Assembly: GCF_900113665.1 (NCBI RefSeq)
Contig: NZ_FOQD01000021.1
Span: forward strand, 66,973 to 130,972
DNA: 64,000 nucleotides
From: Planctomicrobium piriforme
GTDB taxonomy: Bacteria; Planctomycetota; Planctomycetia; Planctomycetales; Planctomycetaceae
Direction of reading: 5' to 3'
The notes below the pieces were generated by a model. The model worked only from the letters and a program-made list of their open reading frames with translations, was not told the origin of the DNA and made no database searches. The position numbers and the translations under genes were made by a program. This document shows, piece after piece, positions 8,708 to 17,034 of this stretch. Numbering within the stretch: position 1 is the stretch's first letter; the number at the start of each line of letters is the position of its first letter.

Positions 8708-8843
8708 CAGATGTCCGACTGATTCTGGCTGGTTCCGTCGTCACGAATGTCGTACGATCAAACATGTCAGGCGGGCAACGGAACCACATCGATTTCCGTG
8801 CAAAACTCACTGGCGAAAGTCTCGAAACAGGAAGAGGACAGGA

Positions 8844-9344
8844 ATGCAGACGCACCTCATGGACCGTCGGGTCACCTGGCTGCTGGCGGGGATGTTGCTT
8901 GGGATGGCAGTGACCTATTACTGCCCTGCGGAACCGGCGTATGCCGAGACCGCTGTGATGGGCGAACGCTTCGCGATGGCGACGTGTAATACGATCGCGC
9001 TCAACAGCGAAGCGGTCTTCGTCCTCGACATGGTGACAGGTCGATTGATCGGCGCCGGCTACAGCACCACGGCCGGGGGCTTCGTCCATAGCTGGGCTCG
9101 CAACCTCGCGGCGGACTTCAGCGTCACCACCAAGGCGCAGTACGTCATGGTGACCGGCTTTGCCAACCTGCAACAGCAGGGGGGGGGCGGCGCTCAGCCT
9201 GCCAGCGGCGTCATCTATATCGGCGAACTCACCTCAGGACTCGTGAACATGTACGGGTTCTATTACCCGCAGGCGAACGCTCCGCTGCCGACCGCCGAAC
9301 TGGTGCGGATCGGGACGTTCCCCTGGCGTCAAAGCTCCAAGTAG
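8844..9344 (+). CDS. Small exported or membrane-anchored protein, unknown function
   Basis: 166 residues from ATG 8844, which has AGGACAGGA just upstream. The N-terminus has a hydrophobic segment (VTWLLAGMLLGMAVTYYC) that can act as signal peptide or anchor, followed by a mature domain with FAMATCNTIALNSEAVFVLDMVTGRLIGAGYSTTAGGF and a Gly-rich loop (QQQGGGGAQPASG). The repeated short-strand pattern suggests a beta fold. I do not recognise the family; similar short proteins are common in planctomycetes. The frame is open upstream to 8406 but that part lies in repeat DNA and overlaps the previous gene. Confidence 0.7.
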   Translation: MQTHLMDRRVTWLLAGMLLGMAVTYYCPAEPAYAETAVMGERFAMATCNTIALNSEAVFVLDMVTGRLIGAGYSTTAGGFVHSWARNLAADFSVTTKAQYVMVTGFANLQQQGGGGAQPASGVIYIGELTSGLVNMYGFYYPQANAPLPTAELVRIGTFPWRQSSK

Positions 9345-9366
9345 CATTCCCTTTGAATTCGAAAGA

Positions 9367-9399
9367 ACAGCCGCAGGCGTCCGCGCCTGCGGCTGTTTT
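9367..9399 (+). terminator. Intrinsic terminator, plus strand
   Basis: A 13-base perfect stem (ACAGCCGCAGGCG / CGCCTGCGGCTGT) with a TCCG tetraloop is followed by TTTTGTT on the plus strand. It ends the transcript of the small exported protein, only a few bases before the start of the next gene. Confidence 0.85.
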
Positions 9400-9405
9400 G
9401 TTGTG

Positions 9406-10569
9406 ATGGACTCCGAATCCGATCTCCTGCGGCGACTCGCACAGACTCCTGATTTACTGGCACAAGCGGCGTCAGGAGGACAGGATCTGCGCGCCCAGAC
9501 GCGTTTGCGCGAGCAATACGACGCCGATCTCGTGCGTGCGGCGCTGACGATCCTCGATCTTCGTCAGCGAGCGAAGGGACGGTTCACCCGCGCAGCCGAC
9601 ATGTGGTTCGACCGGCCTGGGCTCGAACAGGCGACCCCGGAAGCGATCGCCGTTCACAAGGCGCAGCGGTTTGCGACAGCAGGCGGCAGCGTGCAGGATC
9701 TGTTCTGCGGCCTGGGGATGAATGCGATTGGTCTCGCGGCAGCAGGCTTGAACGTCGTGGCGATTGATCATTCCCCCGTTGCGTGCCTGAGAACGTCTCT
9801 GAATGCAGCGGCTTACGGATTAGCTGAACGGATCGAAACCCGAGTGGCGGATGACCCGCTGCTCGAAGTGACAGAAGGACACTTGCATCTTCAGCCGCAG
9901 CGCACAACGACTCAACAGAAGAGCGTGCGACTCGAAGACCAGTTGCCGCCGCTCGAAGTTCTGCAAACGTTGCCAGACCGCACGCCTGGCGGCGCGATCA
10001 CCCTGTCGCCGGCCAGCAACTTTGGAGGCAAGTTCAACAATTGCGAAATTGAACTCGTCAGTTGGAATGGAGACTGCAAAGAGGCGGTGCTCTGGTACGG
10101 CTCGCTGCGCGGCGAGTTCGCGATGCGGGCGACCTTATTGCCCTCCGGCTTCACGCTGGCCGGAAATCCGTGGGAGGCCTACAGCGTCGTCGGCCCGTTG
10201 AAGCAATATCTGTATGACCCTGATCCGGCGATTGTCCGGGCAGGCCTGGTTGACGTACTGGCGGAGCAGCTTGCGATCGAACGGGTCGATGCCGCCGAAG
10301 AATTTCTGACGTCCGACAACGTGGTCGATTCCCCGGCCGTGACCGGCTTCGAAATCATCGCCGATTTGCCGAACAACGACCGTGACATCCGCAACTATTT
10401 CCGCTCGCACCCGGCAGGAGACGTGGAAATCCGCTGCCGTCATGTGCCGGTCGATGCTGCCGCGCTGCGCCGCAAACTGCCAGTGACGGGCTCAGGGAAA
10501 GTCGCACTCATCTTCGCGCGACTCGATGGAAAAACGCGGGCACTTGTGGGACGGAGACTGGGGAACTGA
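9406..10569 (+). CDS. Class I SAM methyltransferase-like protein with THUMP-like C-terminal domain
   Basis: About 387 residues. The middle carries a SAM-binding motif (VQDLFCGLGMNAIGLAAAGLNVVAIDHSP), then RLEDQLPPLEVLQTLPD..GGAITLSPASNF, and the C-terminus (about 310-385) matches the THUMP-like domain seen in this family. The place where relatives usually carry a DPDRR-type motif reads LQPQRTTTQQ, so a key acidic motif may be missing. An ATG at 9406 is chosen over a GTG one codon upstream. No ribosome binding site is visible because a terminator hairpin lies directly in front. Substrate unknown, possibly RNA. Confidence 0.75.
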   Translation: MDSESDLLRRLAQTPDLLAQAASGGQDLRAQTRLREQYDADLVRAALTILDLRQRAKGRFTRAADMWFDRPGLEQATPEAIAVHKAQRFATAGGSVQDLFCGLGMNAIGLAAAGLNVVAIDHSPVACLRTSLNAAAYGLAERIETRVADDPLLEVTEGHLHLQPQRTTTQQKSVRLEDQLPPLEVLQTLPDRTPGGAITLSPASNFGGKFNNCEIELVSWNGDCKEAVLWYGSLRGEFAMRATLLPSGFTLAGNPWEAYSVVGPLKQYLYDPDPAIVRAGLVDVLAEQLAIERVDAAEEFLTSDNVVDSPAVTGFEIIADLPNNDRDIRNYFRSHPAGDVEIRCRHVPVDAAALRRKLPVTGSGKVALIFARLDGKTRALVGRRLGN

Positions 10570-10584
10570 TCTCGGCGGTACACT

Positions 10585-10661
10585 CGTTCCCAGGCTCCCG
10601 CCTGGGAACGTCGTGACGCGACTTCAAGCTGGGTGCGTGCCGAAGCAGGGGCTTCGGCACG
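10585..10661. repeat. Pair of hairpins between convergent genes
   Basis: First hairpin: CGTTCCCAGG / CCTGGGAACG (10585-10594, 10601-10610). Second hairpin: CGTGCCGAAGC / GCTTCGGCACG (10636-10646, 10651-10661). Both have short loops and no T run. They lie between the convergent methyltransferase and NagB-like genes and look like dispersed repeat elements that could also slow read-through. Confidence 0.65.
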
Positions 10662-10676
10662 AGGTCTCCAGGACGT

Positions 10677-11627
10677 TTAATTACATTCCGCCTGCAGCGG
10701 GCCGGCGAGTTCTTCGACGTAGAACAAACGGCCGGCCTGAGTCGTCATGTAGGTGGACGGAATCCACGGGGTCGGCTGGTGACGCAGCGTCATCCATAGG
10801 CTCAGACCTTGCCACATCATGCCGCGGGCGAGCGTGCCGTCGGCTCCGCCGATGATCTGGTCTGCACTCAGAAAGAGCGCCGGGCCGATGGTGTTGGCGA
10901 AGGCCGGTACAAGCGTCGTGCGGCTTTTAAAACTGGTGATGGCGTTCTGTTCGATCGTCAGCGGATGCAGCTTCGCGCCGATGCGATGGGTCTGGGCCCG
11001 CCACGCCTGTTCTGATTCGTACTCGCCTGCGAACTGCGGTTCCCAGAAGGCGATGTGACACACCCGGCCGATACCGAAGACGACGACCAGCTTGGCTCCC
11101 TGATCGCGGAGCTTGCCGATCTTGTCGGCATAAGTCGGCAAATTCTGGGCGGTGGCGAAATTTCGCTGGTTCTCAGGCACGGTCAGTTTGCCGAGCGGGC
11201 CGTAGAACGCCTGTTGCATGGCATTCTGAAAGCCGCCGGGCTCATTACCGGGCAGCGTGCGGCCCTGGGCGTCGCTCCATTCGTCCATATTGAAGCCGTA
11301 GACGTGATCGCAGGGAGTATTCCACTCCTTGAGGAAGTGGACTGCCCACCGGTACATCCCCATCGGGCCGACCGGCAGAATCATCGCCAGCTTCTCGCCG
11401 GCATCACGGGCACGGCGAATCGTCAGGGCAATGTCGTGACCCATGAACGTGTCGAAGTCGGTCACCGAGCTGCAGGGGAAGAGTTCGAATTTGTCGTGCC
11501 ACCAGGGCTGGCGCTGCGTGATGGTCTTCGGGTCGTCGGCGACGCAGGCGTCGATCTTTGCGAGATCCCATCCCCGGGGAAAAAAGCCTTCCATCATGGA
11601 GCCCTGAATCGTCGTCAGCAGGTTCAT
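10677..11627 (-). CDS. NagB-like glucosamine-6-phosphate isomerase family protein
   Basis: 316 residues of the NagB/RpiA/6-phosphogluconolactonase superfamily. Recognisable parts are MILPVGPMGMYRWAVHFLKE (phosphate-binding strand-loop), GFNMDEWSD (the general-base region FNMDEY of NagB) and VVVFGIGRVCHIAFWEP (GIGxxGHIAFNEP with changes). The second Gly-His motif is altered (RVCHIAFWEP for DGHIAFNEP), so true deaminase activity is uncertain. The start codon overlaps the stop of the leucyl/arginyl-transferase gene by four bases (ATGA), so the two are cotranscribed. Confidence 0.75.
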   Translation of the reverse strand: MNLLTTIQGSMMEGFFPRGWDLAKIDACVADDPKTITQRQPWWHDKFELFPCSSVTDFDTFMGHDIALTIRRARDAGEKLAMILPVGPMGMYRWAVHFLKEWNTPCDHVYGFNMDEWSDAQGRTLPGNEPGGFQNAMQQAFYGPLGKLTVPENQRNFATAQNLPTYADKIGKLRDQGAKLVVVFGIGRVCHIAFWEPQFAGEYESEQAWRAQTHRIGAKLHPLTIEQNAITSFKSRTTLVPAFANTIGPALFLSADQIIGGADGTLARGMMWQGLSLWMTLRHQPTPWIPSTYMTTQAGRLFYVEELAGPLQAECN

Positions 11628-12424
11628 TTGGTCTCTCCGGGGTTTGTGCGAGGGGCAAGGTCGCCCCCCTCATCGAGCGTAGGATCTGCGGCATGCGCCT
11701 TCAACCACTGGGGCTGTTCTTCATCCGTGGGACGGCTCAGCAGCACCTCGTGGGGATGGAACCGGTTCTTGTAGGCCATTGACGGGCACTCGGCGATCCA
11801 GAACCCCAGGTAGACGTGCTGCAATCCCAGGCGTCGTGCGAGTTCGATTTCGCAGAGCAGGGAAAACGTCCCCGGTCCCAGCGGCCTCCACTCCGGCGCA
11901 TGGTAGAAGTAGATGCTCGACAGGGCCGATGGGAGCATATCGATCAGACCGATCCCGACAAGTTCATCACTGTCGTAATAACGCAGTTCGTGAGCGCTCG
12001 GAAACGCCCCCGAGAGGAAACTGCGTGCATAGTTGCGCGGATCGGTCTCCTGTTCGCGCCAGTCGCGACGGTCGGCCATGTCGGCATGCCAGCGGTTGTA
12101 GAGATCAACGTGCTGCTCACTGACGGTGGCCGTCGCCAGTTCGAAGGTGATGTGATCGTTGCGGCGCTGCGTTCTGCGCTGACTCTTCGTTGGCTGAAAT
12201 GACGCAACGTCGATGCGGACCGGAATGCATTTCTGACACGCGGGGCAGGCCGGCCGAAACACCTGCACTCCGAAGCGCCGCCAGCCGCGACAGATCAGCT
12301 CTTCCAGCGCATCAGGCGAGAGCCCGGGATAACCGCGATACTCCAGCGCGGCGGTCTGTTCAGGCAGATAGGAACAGGGCCGTTGAGGCTCGATGAACTC
12401 CAGCGGTGCGGCAGGGATCGCCAT
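11624..12424 (-). CDS. bpt: Aspartate/glutamate leucyltransferase or arginyltransferase (Bpt/ATE family)
   Basis: N-end-rule aminoacyl-tRNA-protein transferase, which adds Leu or Arg to N-terminal acidic residues to mark proteins for ClpS/ClpAP. The N-terminal domain has the cysteine-rich ACPACQKCIPVRIDV motif after PCSYLPEQTAALEYRG; the C-terminal GNAT-like domain shows LVGIGLIDMLPSALSSIYFYHAPEWRPLGPGTFSLLCEI and YLGFWIAECPSMAYKNRFHP. ATG 12424 (MAIPAAPLEF) is chosen because upstream codons have no family character. It is the first gene of a two-gene unit with the NagB-like gene and diverges from the DUF3500-like gene. Confidence 0.87.
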   Translation of the reverse strand: MAIPAAPLEFIEPQRPCSYLPEQTAALEYRGYPGLSPDALEELICRGWRRFGVQVFRPACPACQKCIPVRIDVASFQPTKSQRRTQRRNDHITFELATATVSEQHVDLYNRWHADMADRRDWREQETDPRNYARSFLSGAFPSAHELRYYDSDELVGIGLIDMLPSALSSIYFYHAPEWRPLGPGTFSLLCEIELARRLGLQHVYLGFWIAECPSMAYKNRFHPHEVLLSRPTDEEQPQWLKAHAADPTLDEGGDLAPRTNPGETK

Positions 12425-12562
12425 ACAGTCAGTGTTGAGGTTCGCGGGGGAAGTGTCCAGCGTACGCCCAGATTGAAAGTTCTGCGGTCGCAATCGCATT
12501 GAGCGGTGTTTATGCTGAGAGTGTCTCTCCATTCCGTCCTCCCGCCTGATGAGGAGCGAACG

Positions 12563-13576
12563 ATGCGCCGGCCTGTCCGTTCAAAATGTGAAATGTGCGA
12601 CAGCGATGTGACCCGTCGCCATTTTCTGCAGCAAATCGGTTCGGCCGCGGCTGCGGTAGGGACGTTGTCTTTAGGAGTGCCGTTCGCCGGGGCGTATGCC
12701 GCGCCTTCCAGGAGTAGTCAGGCCGAGACCGCCGCTCAGAAATTGTACGAGACCCTTTCGCCGACTCAGCGTGCGCAGATCTGCCTGCCGTTCGATCACC
12801 CTTTGCGATTGAAGATCAACGCGAACTGGGCGGTGACGCAGCCGGCTATTCACGAAAGCTTTTACAACAAGGAACAGCAGGCCCTGATCGCCGAAGTCTT
12901 CAAAGGAATCACCAGCGAACAGGGGCACGCCCGGTTTCTCGAACAGATGGAGTATGACGACGGCGGCTTCGACCGTTACCACGTCGCCCTGTTTGGTGAA
13001 CCGCAGTCAGGCAATTTCGAATGGATGCTGACTGGCCGACACGCCACGCTCCGAGCCGATGGAGACTGCATCGCCGGCGCCGCCTTTGGCGGACCGATCG
13101 TCTACGGGCATGGGGAAGAGACTGCCAAAGACAACATCTTCTACTACCAGACGCAGCAGGCCAATGAAGTCTTCAAGGCGCTCGACGCCAACCAGGCCCG
13201 GAAGGCGCTGCTGACCAAAGCCCCGGCGGAAACGCAGGTGCAGCTGCAGGGTGAGCAAGGCCGGTTCAACGGCCTGCCTGTGGCGGAAATGTCGGCGGAT
13301 CAGCAGGCCCTGCTGTCAGGCGTGATTCGCACACTGCTCGCCCCATATCGAGATGAAGACGTGCAGGAAGCGATGAGCTGCATCGATGCCGCCGGCGGCA
13401 TGCCGTCACTGGCGATGGCGTTCTATCAGCAGGAAGATCTCAACAACGACCGCGAATGGGACATCTGGCGAATCGAAGGCCCGACCTTTGTCTGCCACTT
13501 CCGAGGCGCGCCGCATGTGCATGCTTACCTGAACATCGGCACGCAGAAGCTGTCGAAATCCCACAAGACTTCATGA
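12563..13576 (+). CDS. Tat-exported DUF3500-like protein
   Basis: 337 residues. ATG 12563 has GAGGAG eight bases upstream. The N-terminus has a twin-arginine signal (TRRHFLQQIGSAAAAVGTLSLGVPFAGAYA), so the folded protein is exported. The mature part contains LSPTQRAQICLPFDHPLRLKINANW and FEWMLTGRHATLRADGD, which fit the uncharacterised DUF3500 family; the reaction is unknown. It ends 13 bases before the convergent diguanylate cyclase gene. Confidence 0.75.
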   Translation: MRRPVRSKCEMCDSDVTRRHFLQQIGSAAAAVGTLSLGVPFAGAYAAPSRSSQAETAAQKLYETLSPTQRAQICLPFDHPLRLKINANWAVTQPAIHESFYNKEQQALIAEVFKGITSEQGHARFLEQMEYDDGGFDRYHVALFGEPQSGNFEWMLTGRHATLRADGDCIAGAAFGGPIVYGHGEETAKDNIFYYQTQQANEVFKALDANQARKALLTKAPAETQVQLQGEQGRFNGLPVAEMSADQQALLSGVIRTLLAPYRDEDVQEAMSCIDAAGGMPSLAMAFYQQEDLNNDREWDIWRIEGPTFVCHFRGAPHVHAYLNIGTQKLSKSHKTS

Positions 13577-13589
13577 TGGCCGCCGAATG

Positions 13590-14396
13590 TCACGATCTCG
13601 ATGAGGTCGTGACAGCCGTCTCGGCTTCGAGCTTCTCCATGTGCTTTTCGGCTGGCTTTTCAGCAGGCAGGGGAAGCTGTGAGCTGTTGGGATCAGCGAC
13701 CCAGATCATGTCGCGGCCCATCCGTTTGGCGGTGTACAGCGCCATGTCCGCCCGTTGGGTGAGACTGTCGGCGGTGTCCGAGGAATTGGCTTCGGTGATC
13801 CCGCAACTGATCGTGATCCGGAAAGTCCGCTCGCGGAATTCGCAGGTGGTCAGCTTGACTGTTTCGCGGCAGTTTTCAGCCAGCTCTTCGGCATCGCGAA
13901 GACGGCACGTTGGCAGCACCACGGCGAACTCTTCCCCGCCGTAACGAGCCACGAAGGCCTTGTTGCCGAAGAACTCGCTCATCTTTTTGGAGACGCAACG
14001 CAGCACGGCATCGCCGGCCTGATGGCCCCATTGATCGTTGAAAGCCTTGAAGTGGTCGATGTCGATCATGATCATCGACACCGGAGCACGGCGCCCGGCT
14101 GATTCCTTGAGCATCGTCGACAGCATGCGATCGAGCGAATGGCGGTTTGCCAGCCCGGTGAGGGCGTCGGTCAGCGCGGCGTGCATGTATTCGTTGAGCA
14201 GGTTTTCCTGCAGTCGCACGTCGGACTTGATCGTCTCGGCCAGCCCCACTGCGGAGACCAGGCCCATCAGGCCGCTGATCAGCCACAGCGTGTGCAGGTT
14301 TCCGCTCCAGTCAGGCATCCAGCCTGCGACCAGCAGACAGACGCTGATCCAGGCGCAAATGCCCACCAATACAAAACGGGAATGCATTGCTCGCAT
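13590..14396 (-). CDS. Membrane diguanylate cyclase (GGDEF)
   Basis: Makes cyclic di-GMP from two GTP. 268 residues from ATG 14396: two transmembrane helices (about 7-27 and 34-56), a short coiled linker (SDVRLQENLLNEYMHAALTD) and a GGDEF domain with DALTGLANRHSLDRML, IDIDHFKAFND and the catalytic GGEEF at about 153-157. The RxxD inhibitory site that normally lies five residues before GGEEF is absent, so product inhibition through that site is unlikely. A TTG at 14459 and an ATG at 14387 are alternative starts. The C-terminus is a Glu/Lys-rich tail. Confidence 0.88.
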   Translation of the reverse strand: MRAMHSRFVLVGICAWISVCLLVAGWMPDWSGNLHTLWLISGLMGLVSAVGLAETIKSDVRLQENLLNEYMHAALTDALTGLANRHSLDRMLSTMLKESAGRRAPVSMIMIDIDHFKAFNDQWGHQAGDAVLRCVSKKMSEFFGNKAFVARYGGEEFAVVLPTCRLRDAEELAENCRETVKLTTCEFRERTFRITISCGITEANSSDTADSLTQRADMALYTAKRMGRDMIWVADPNSSQLPLPAEKPAEKHMEKLEAETAVTTSSRS

Positions 14397-14685
14397 TTGA
14401 ATGTCTCGGGTGAAATTGGCGTCGTCCACGGATCGCGCTCCCCAGTTCGCAATGACCAAACCCTAGTTCGAGAATTGCAGACCTGACGGCGGAAACTTTT
14501 GATGGGAAGGAATTCTTCCGGTCGGACATCCGGTTCAAACCATACGTCCGGTGTAAGCGTCACCGGGCGGATAGTTTTTGCCGCGTCGTGTTCGCTTCCG
14601 TTCCTTGATCGTAACACCCGACGCTGCTTGAGTGTCCGGAAATTCGATGAAGAAACAGCCGACGGCAAACTGAGATGTCTGCAAA
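14397..14685. other. Intergenic region upstream of the diguanylate cyclase gene
   Basis: No gene supported. The stretch is the 5' region of the minus-strand diguanylate cyclase gene. A fragment ATACGTCCGG / CCGGTGTAAGCG near 14548-14562 hints at a small dyad, but no promoter could be assigned with confidence. Confidence 0.4.
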
Positions 14686-14724
14686 AAGAGACAGGAGTCG
14701 CCGCGTTCGCGCGGCGACTCCTGT
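14686..14724 (-). terminator. Intrinsic terminator, minus strand (after hdeD-like gene)
   Basis: A perfect 15-base stem, ACAGGAGTCGCCGCG at 14691-14705 against 14710-14724, closes a four-base loop. On the minus strand it is followed by CTCTTTTTGC. It lies 25 bases beyond the HdeD-family stop. Confidence 0.87.
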
Positions 14725-14748
14725 TCTGATTCAAACTTCCGGCAGAGA

Positions 14749-15321
14749 TCAATTCGTGTAGGTCTGTTGTTCCGGAATGTTCTTCACGGCAAAGGCGAGC
14801 ATCACCCAGGTCCAGCCGTTGAAGAGCAATTCGATGCCGACCAGCAGGCCGATCATCCACAAGGCAGAGACTGGGAACTGCTGCCAGATCACCAGACCCA
14901 GTAGCACGTTGACGGCTCCGTTGAGCAGGGTCCAACCCCAGCCGTGAAAGCGTTCGGTCATCGCGACTGCAATGCGGAACACGCCGCTGGTGAAGAAAAA
15001 TGCCGCCATCAGCAGCGTCAGGCCCGCGGCCCCTTCCACCGGATTTTCAAGAATCAGAAAGCCGCTCACGCTGTACAGAATGCCCATCAGCATCTGCAGC
15101 AAAAAGCCTTTCCAGCGGGCCGTCTGGAATGCGCTGATCACCTGGGCGATCCCGGCCATCAGCATCAGAATGCCGAGAATCGTGACGACTTCGACCGTGG
15201 CAAAGAACGGAACGGTAATCGCGATCGTGCCGAGAACAACCAGTGACAGCCCGAGAACCAGCAGCCAGTACCAGTCTTTTTTCAGGCCCTGCAGATCGGA
15301 AACTTGCGGCGAAAAATTCAT
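14749..15321 (-). CDS. HdeD family membrane protein
   Basis: 190 residues with six hydrophobic helices arranged as three hairpins, matching the HdeD/DUF308 family (WLLVLGLSLVVLGTIAITVPFFATVEVVTILGILMLMAGIAQVISAF at the N-terminus; MTERFHGWGWTLLNGAVNVLLGLVIWQQFP later). In enterobacteria HdeD is tied to acid resistance at high cell density; here the role is unknown. Single gene with its own terminator. It lies downstream of, and 143 bases from, the proline dehydrogenase gene on the same strand. Confidence 0.87.
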   Translation of the reverse strand: MNFSPQVSDLQGLKKDWYWLLVLGLSLVVLGTIAITVPFFATVEVVTILGILMLMAGIAQVISAFQTARWKGFLLQMLMGILYSVSGFLILENPVEGAAGLTLLMAAFFFTSGVFRIAVAMTERFHGWGWTLLNGAVNVLLGLVIWQQFPVSALWMIGLLVGIELLFNGWTWVMLAFAVKNIPEQQTYTN

Positions 15322-15464
15322 CAGGGAACCTCACAGAATCGTAAGTGACGCGAATTGGAAGCTTTTCGTATTTGGAACCTAGCTTACGGACCGCCGTCAA
15401 GCGTGAGGCTCGTCAAAAGTTTCCACATCCTTCGCGGAACCGAAAACACTGTTCTGCGCTGGAA

Positions 15465-16880
15465 TCAGACTGGAACCGCTTCCACTTCCCGAAGCTTGCC
15501 GATCTCGCTCGGATTCCGCAGCAGCTCTTCAATACTGACTCCGCTCTGGTAGGCCTGCCGCAGGAACGACTCGTTCGACGTGTTCTCGAGCAGTCGTCGT
15601 ACCAGGTACGACATCCCCGGCAGCAGTTCGCCGAACGGGGTGTACACCCGCACGCGATATTCCTGTTCGCTGAACAGAATCTGAATCTCTTCGGCCATGC
15701 CGTGCAGCATCTGCAGTTCCCAGCCGGCGCGGGGAATCTGTAAGAGTTCTGCCAAGGCCAAAGCATACGACAGGCTGCGGAGATTGTGTGATGCGATGGC
15801 CGGACGCAGATGCTCGCGGTTTTCCATCAGATACCGCGTCTGGCGTTCGAAGTTTTCGTCAGTCTGCCATTTCTCGCTGAACACCGGGCAGGGCCAGTCG
15901 CGATACGTCGACGTAATCGTTTCGTGATCCCAGTAGGCCCCTTTGACCAGCCGCACCCAGATCGGCGTGCCCCGCTGGACCGACCAGGCTTTCAGTCGGG
16001 CGAGGTCGTCGCCAGCGTCGAGCAGATAGGCTTGAATCACGATGCCAACGTGCGGCCAGTCGCGGAATTCGTCTTCCATGCAGATCTCTTCGAAGATCTG
16101 CAGCGTCAGATCCTTGAAGGCGTAATGCTCCATGTCGACGTTGACGAAGGCATCGACCTTCCGCGCCAGCCTGAGAATCGGACGGAGACGCTCTTTCACC
16201 CGTTTCGAAGAGCCCTCGGGATCCATCGGATTGAAATGGCTCGTGAGGGCCGACAGTTTGAGCGAGACATTACACCTCGGCAGGTAACCGGCAACATCCC
16301 GGTCGACGACGACATCTTCCGACCAGGCGTTCACCTGGGGTGCGAGTTCTTTCACCAGTTTGAGATAAGCCTTCTGATAGCGTTCGGCTTCCCGCTCGCT
16401 GATCACCGCTTCACCCAGCAGATCGAGGGTAAAGGCGAGACCCGTTTTGCGGAGTTTTGCCACGCTGCGGAAGACTTCATCCGCGGTCGTGCCGGCGATA
16501 AACCGTTCGGCCATCTTGCGGGCATTAGTTCGCGCGTTGACCGCCAGCGCTTTGCCGAGCAGCGAGTCAGGCTGGGCGACGTCGAGTCCCATCCGCACTG
16601 CCATCGGCAATTGGCCGCGGACTTCGTCGAAGTATTCCTGCAGGTGCTGGGTGACGGAGGTGCTGGAGCGGAGCATCGGCAGCACGTCCACGAAGCGGAA
16701 CATCTGCACCTTCACCGACTCGTCGTGCATCGCCCATTCGAGAATGTGGTCGAGCCACCAGCGGCGTTCGAAGACGGTCGGCTTCCGGCGGTTGAGCCGG
16801 GCCCACAGATCCTGGCCGATCTCCTGCGTCCGTTCTTCGACTTGCTGGGAAAAAGCATCCTTGCGCGTGCGGCTGGCCAT
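15465..16880 (-). CDS. Proline dehydrogenase (FAD)
   Basis: Oxidises L-proline to 1-pyrroline-5-carboxylate and passes electrons to the quinone pool. The TIM-barrel PRODH domain fills about residues 120-460: AFTLDLLGEAVISEREAERY, RCNVSLKLSALTSHFNPMDPEG, VNVDMEHYAFKDLT, IVIQAYLLDAGDDL, WVRLVKGAYWDHE, SHNLRSLSYALAL and FELQMLHGMAEE-like segments. It is the monofunctional part of PutA; no P5C dehydrogenase domain follows and none is encoded nearby. ATG 16880 is used; a TTG three codons earlier is possible. It has an N-terminal helical extension of about 110 residues. Confidence 0.9.
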   Translation of the reverse strand: MASRTRKDAFSQQVEERTQEIGQDLWARLNRRKPTVFERRWWLDHILEWAMHDESVKVQMFRFVDVLPMLRSSTSVTQHLQEYFDEVRGQLPMAVRMGLDVAQPDSLLGKALAVNARTNARKMAERFIAGTTADEVFRSVAKLRKTGLAFTLDLLGEAVISEREAERYQKAYLKLVKELAPQVNAWSEDVVVDRDVAGYLPRCNVSLKLSALTSHFNPMDPEGSSKRVKERLRPILRLARKVDAFVNVDMEHYAFKDLTLQIFEEICMEDEFRDWPHVGIVIQAYLLDAGDDLARLKAWSVQRGTPIWVRLVKGAYWDHETITSTYRDWPCPVFSEKWQTDENFERQTRYLMENREHLRPAIASHNLRSLSYALALAELLQIPRAGWELQMLHGMAEEIQILFSEQEYRVRVYTPFGELLPGMSYLVRRLLENTSNESFLRQAYQSGVSIEELLRNPSEIGKLREVEAVPV

Positions 16881-16943
16881 GTCTGTCAAATCGTTGGAAA
16901 GTCGATGAAATCGAGGTGTGGGAAATGGGAGAGTTTTTAGTCA

Positions 16944-17033
16944 ACAGTTTTCAGTTGTCAGTGAAAAACCACCAAGAGTCCGAAGTTGTGATTCACTCCG
17001 TCATTCGATTTCAAACTGACGACTGATAACTCG
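16944..17033. repeat. Inverted intergenic repeat, TTTTCAGT family
   Basis: Arm CAGTTTTCAGTTGTCAGT begins near 16945, and an inverse arm with ACTGACGACTGATAACT lies at about 17016-17032. Same family as the copies at 2311 and 27152. It fills the gap between the proline dehydrogenase and LarA-family genes. Confidence 0.6.
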
Positions 17034-17034
17034 C

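Noticed and set aside
8406..8843. Longer N-terminus for the small exported protein
   Set aside because: It would overlap the prenyltransferase-like gene and translate repeat DNA; the ATG at 8844 has a ribosome binding site and a hydrophobic export segment.
15810..16940. 376-codon open frame on the plus strand
   Set aside because: Antisense shadow of the proline dehydrogenase gene, whose motifs are unambiguous.
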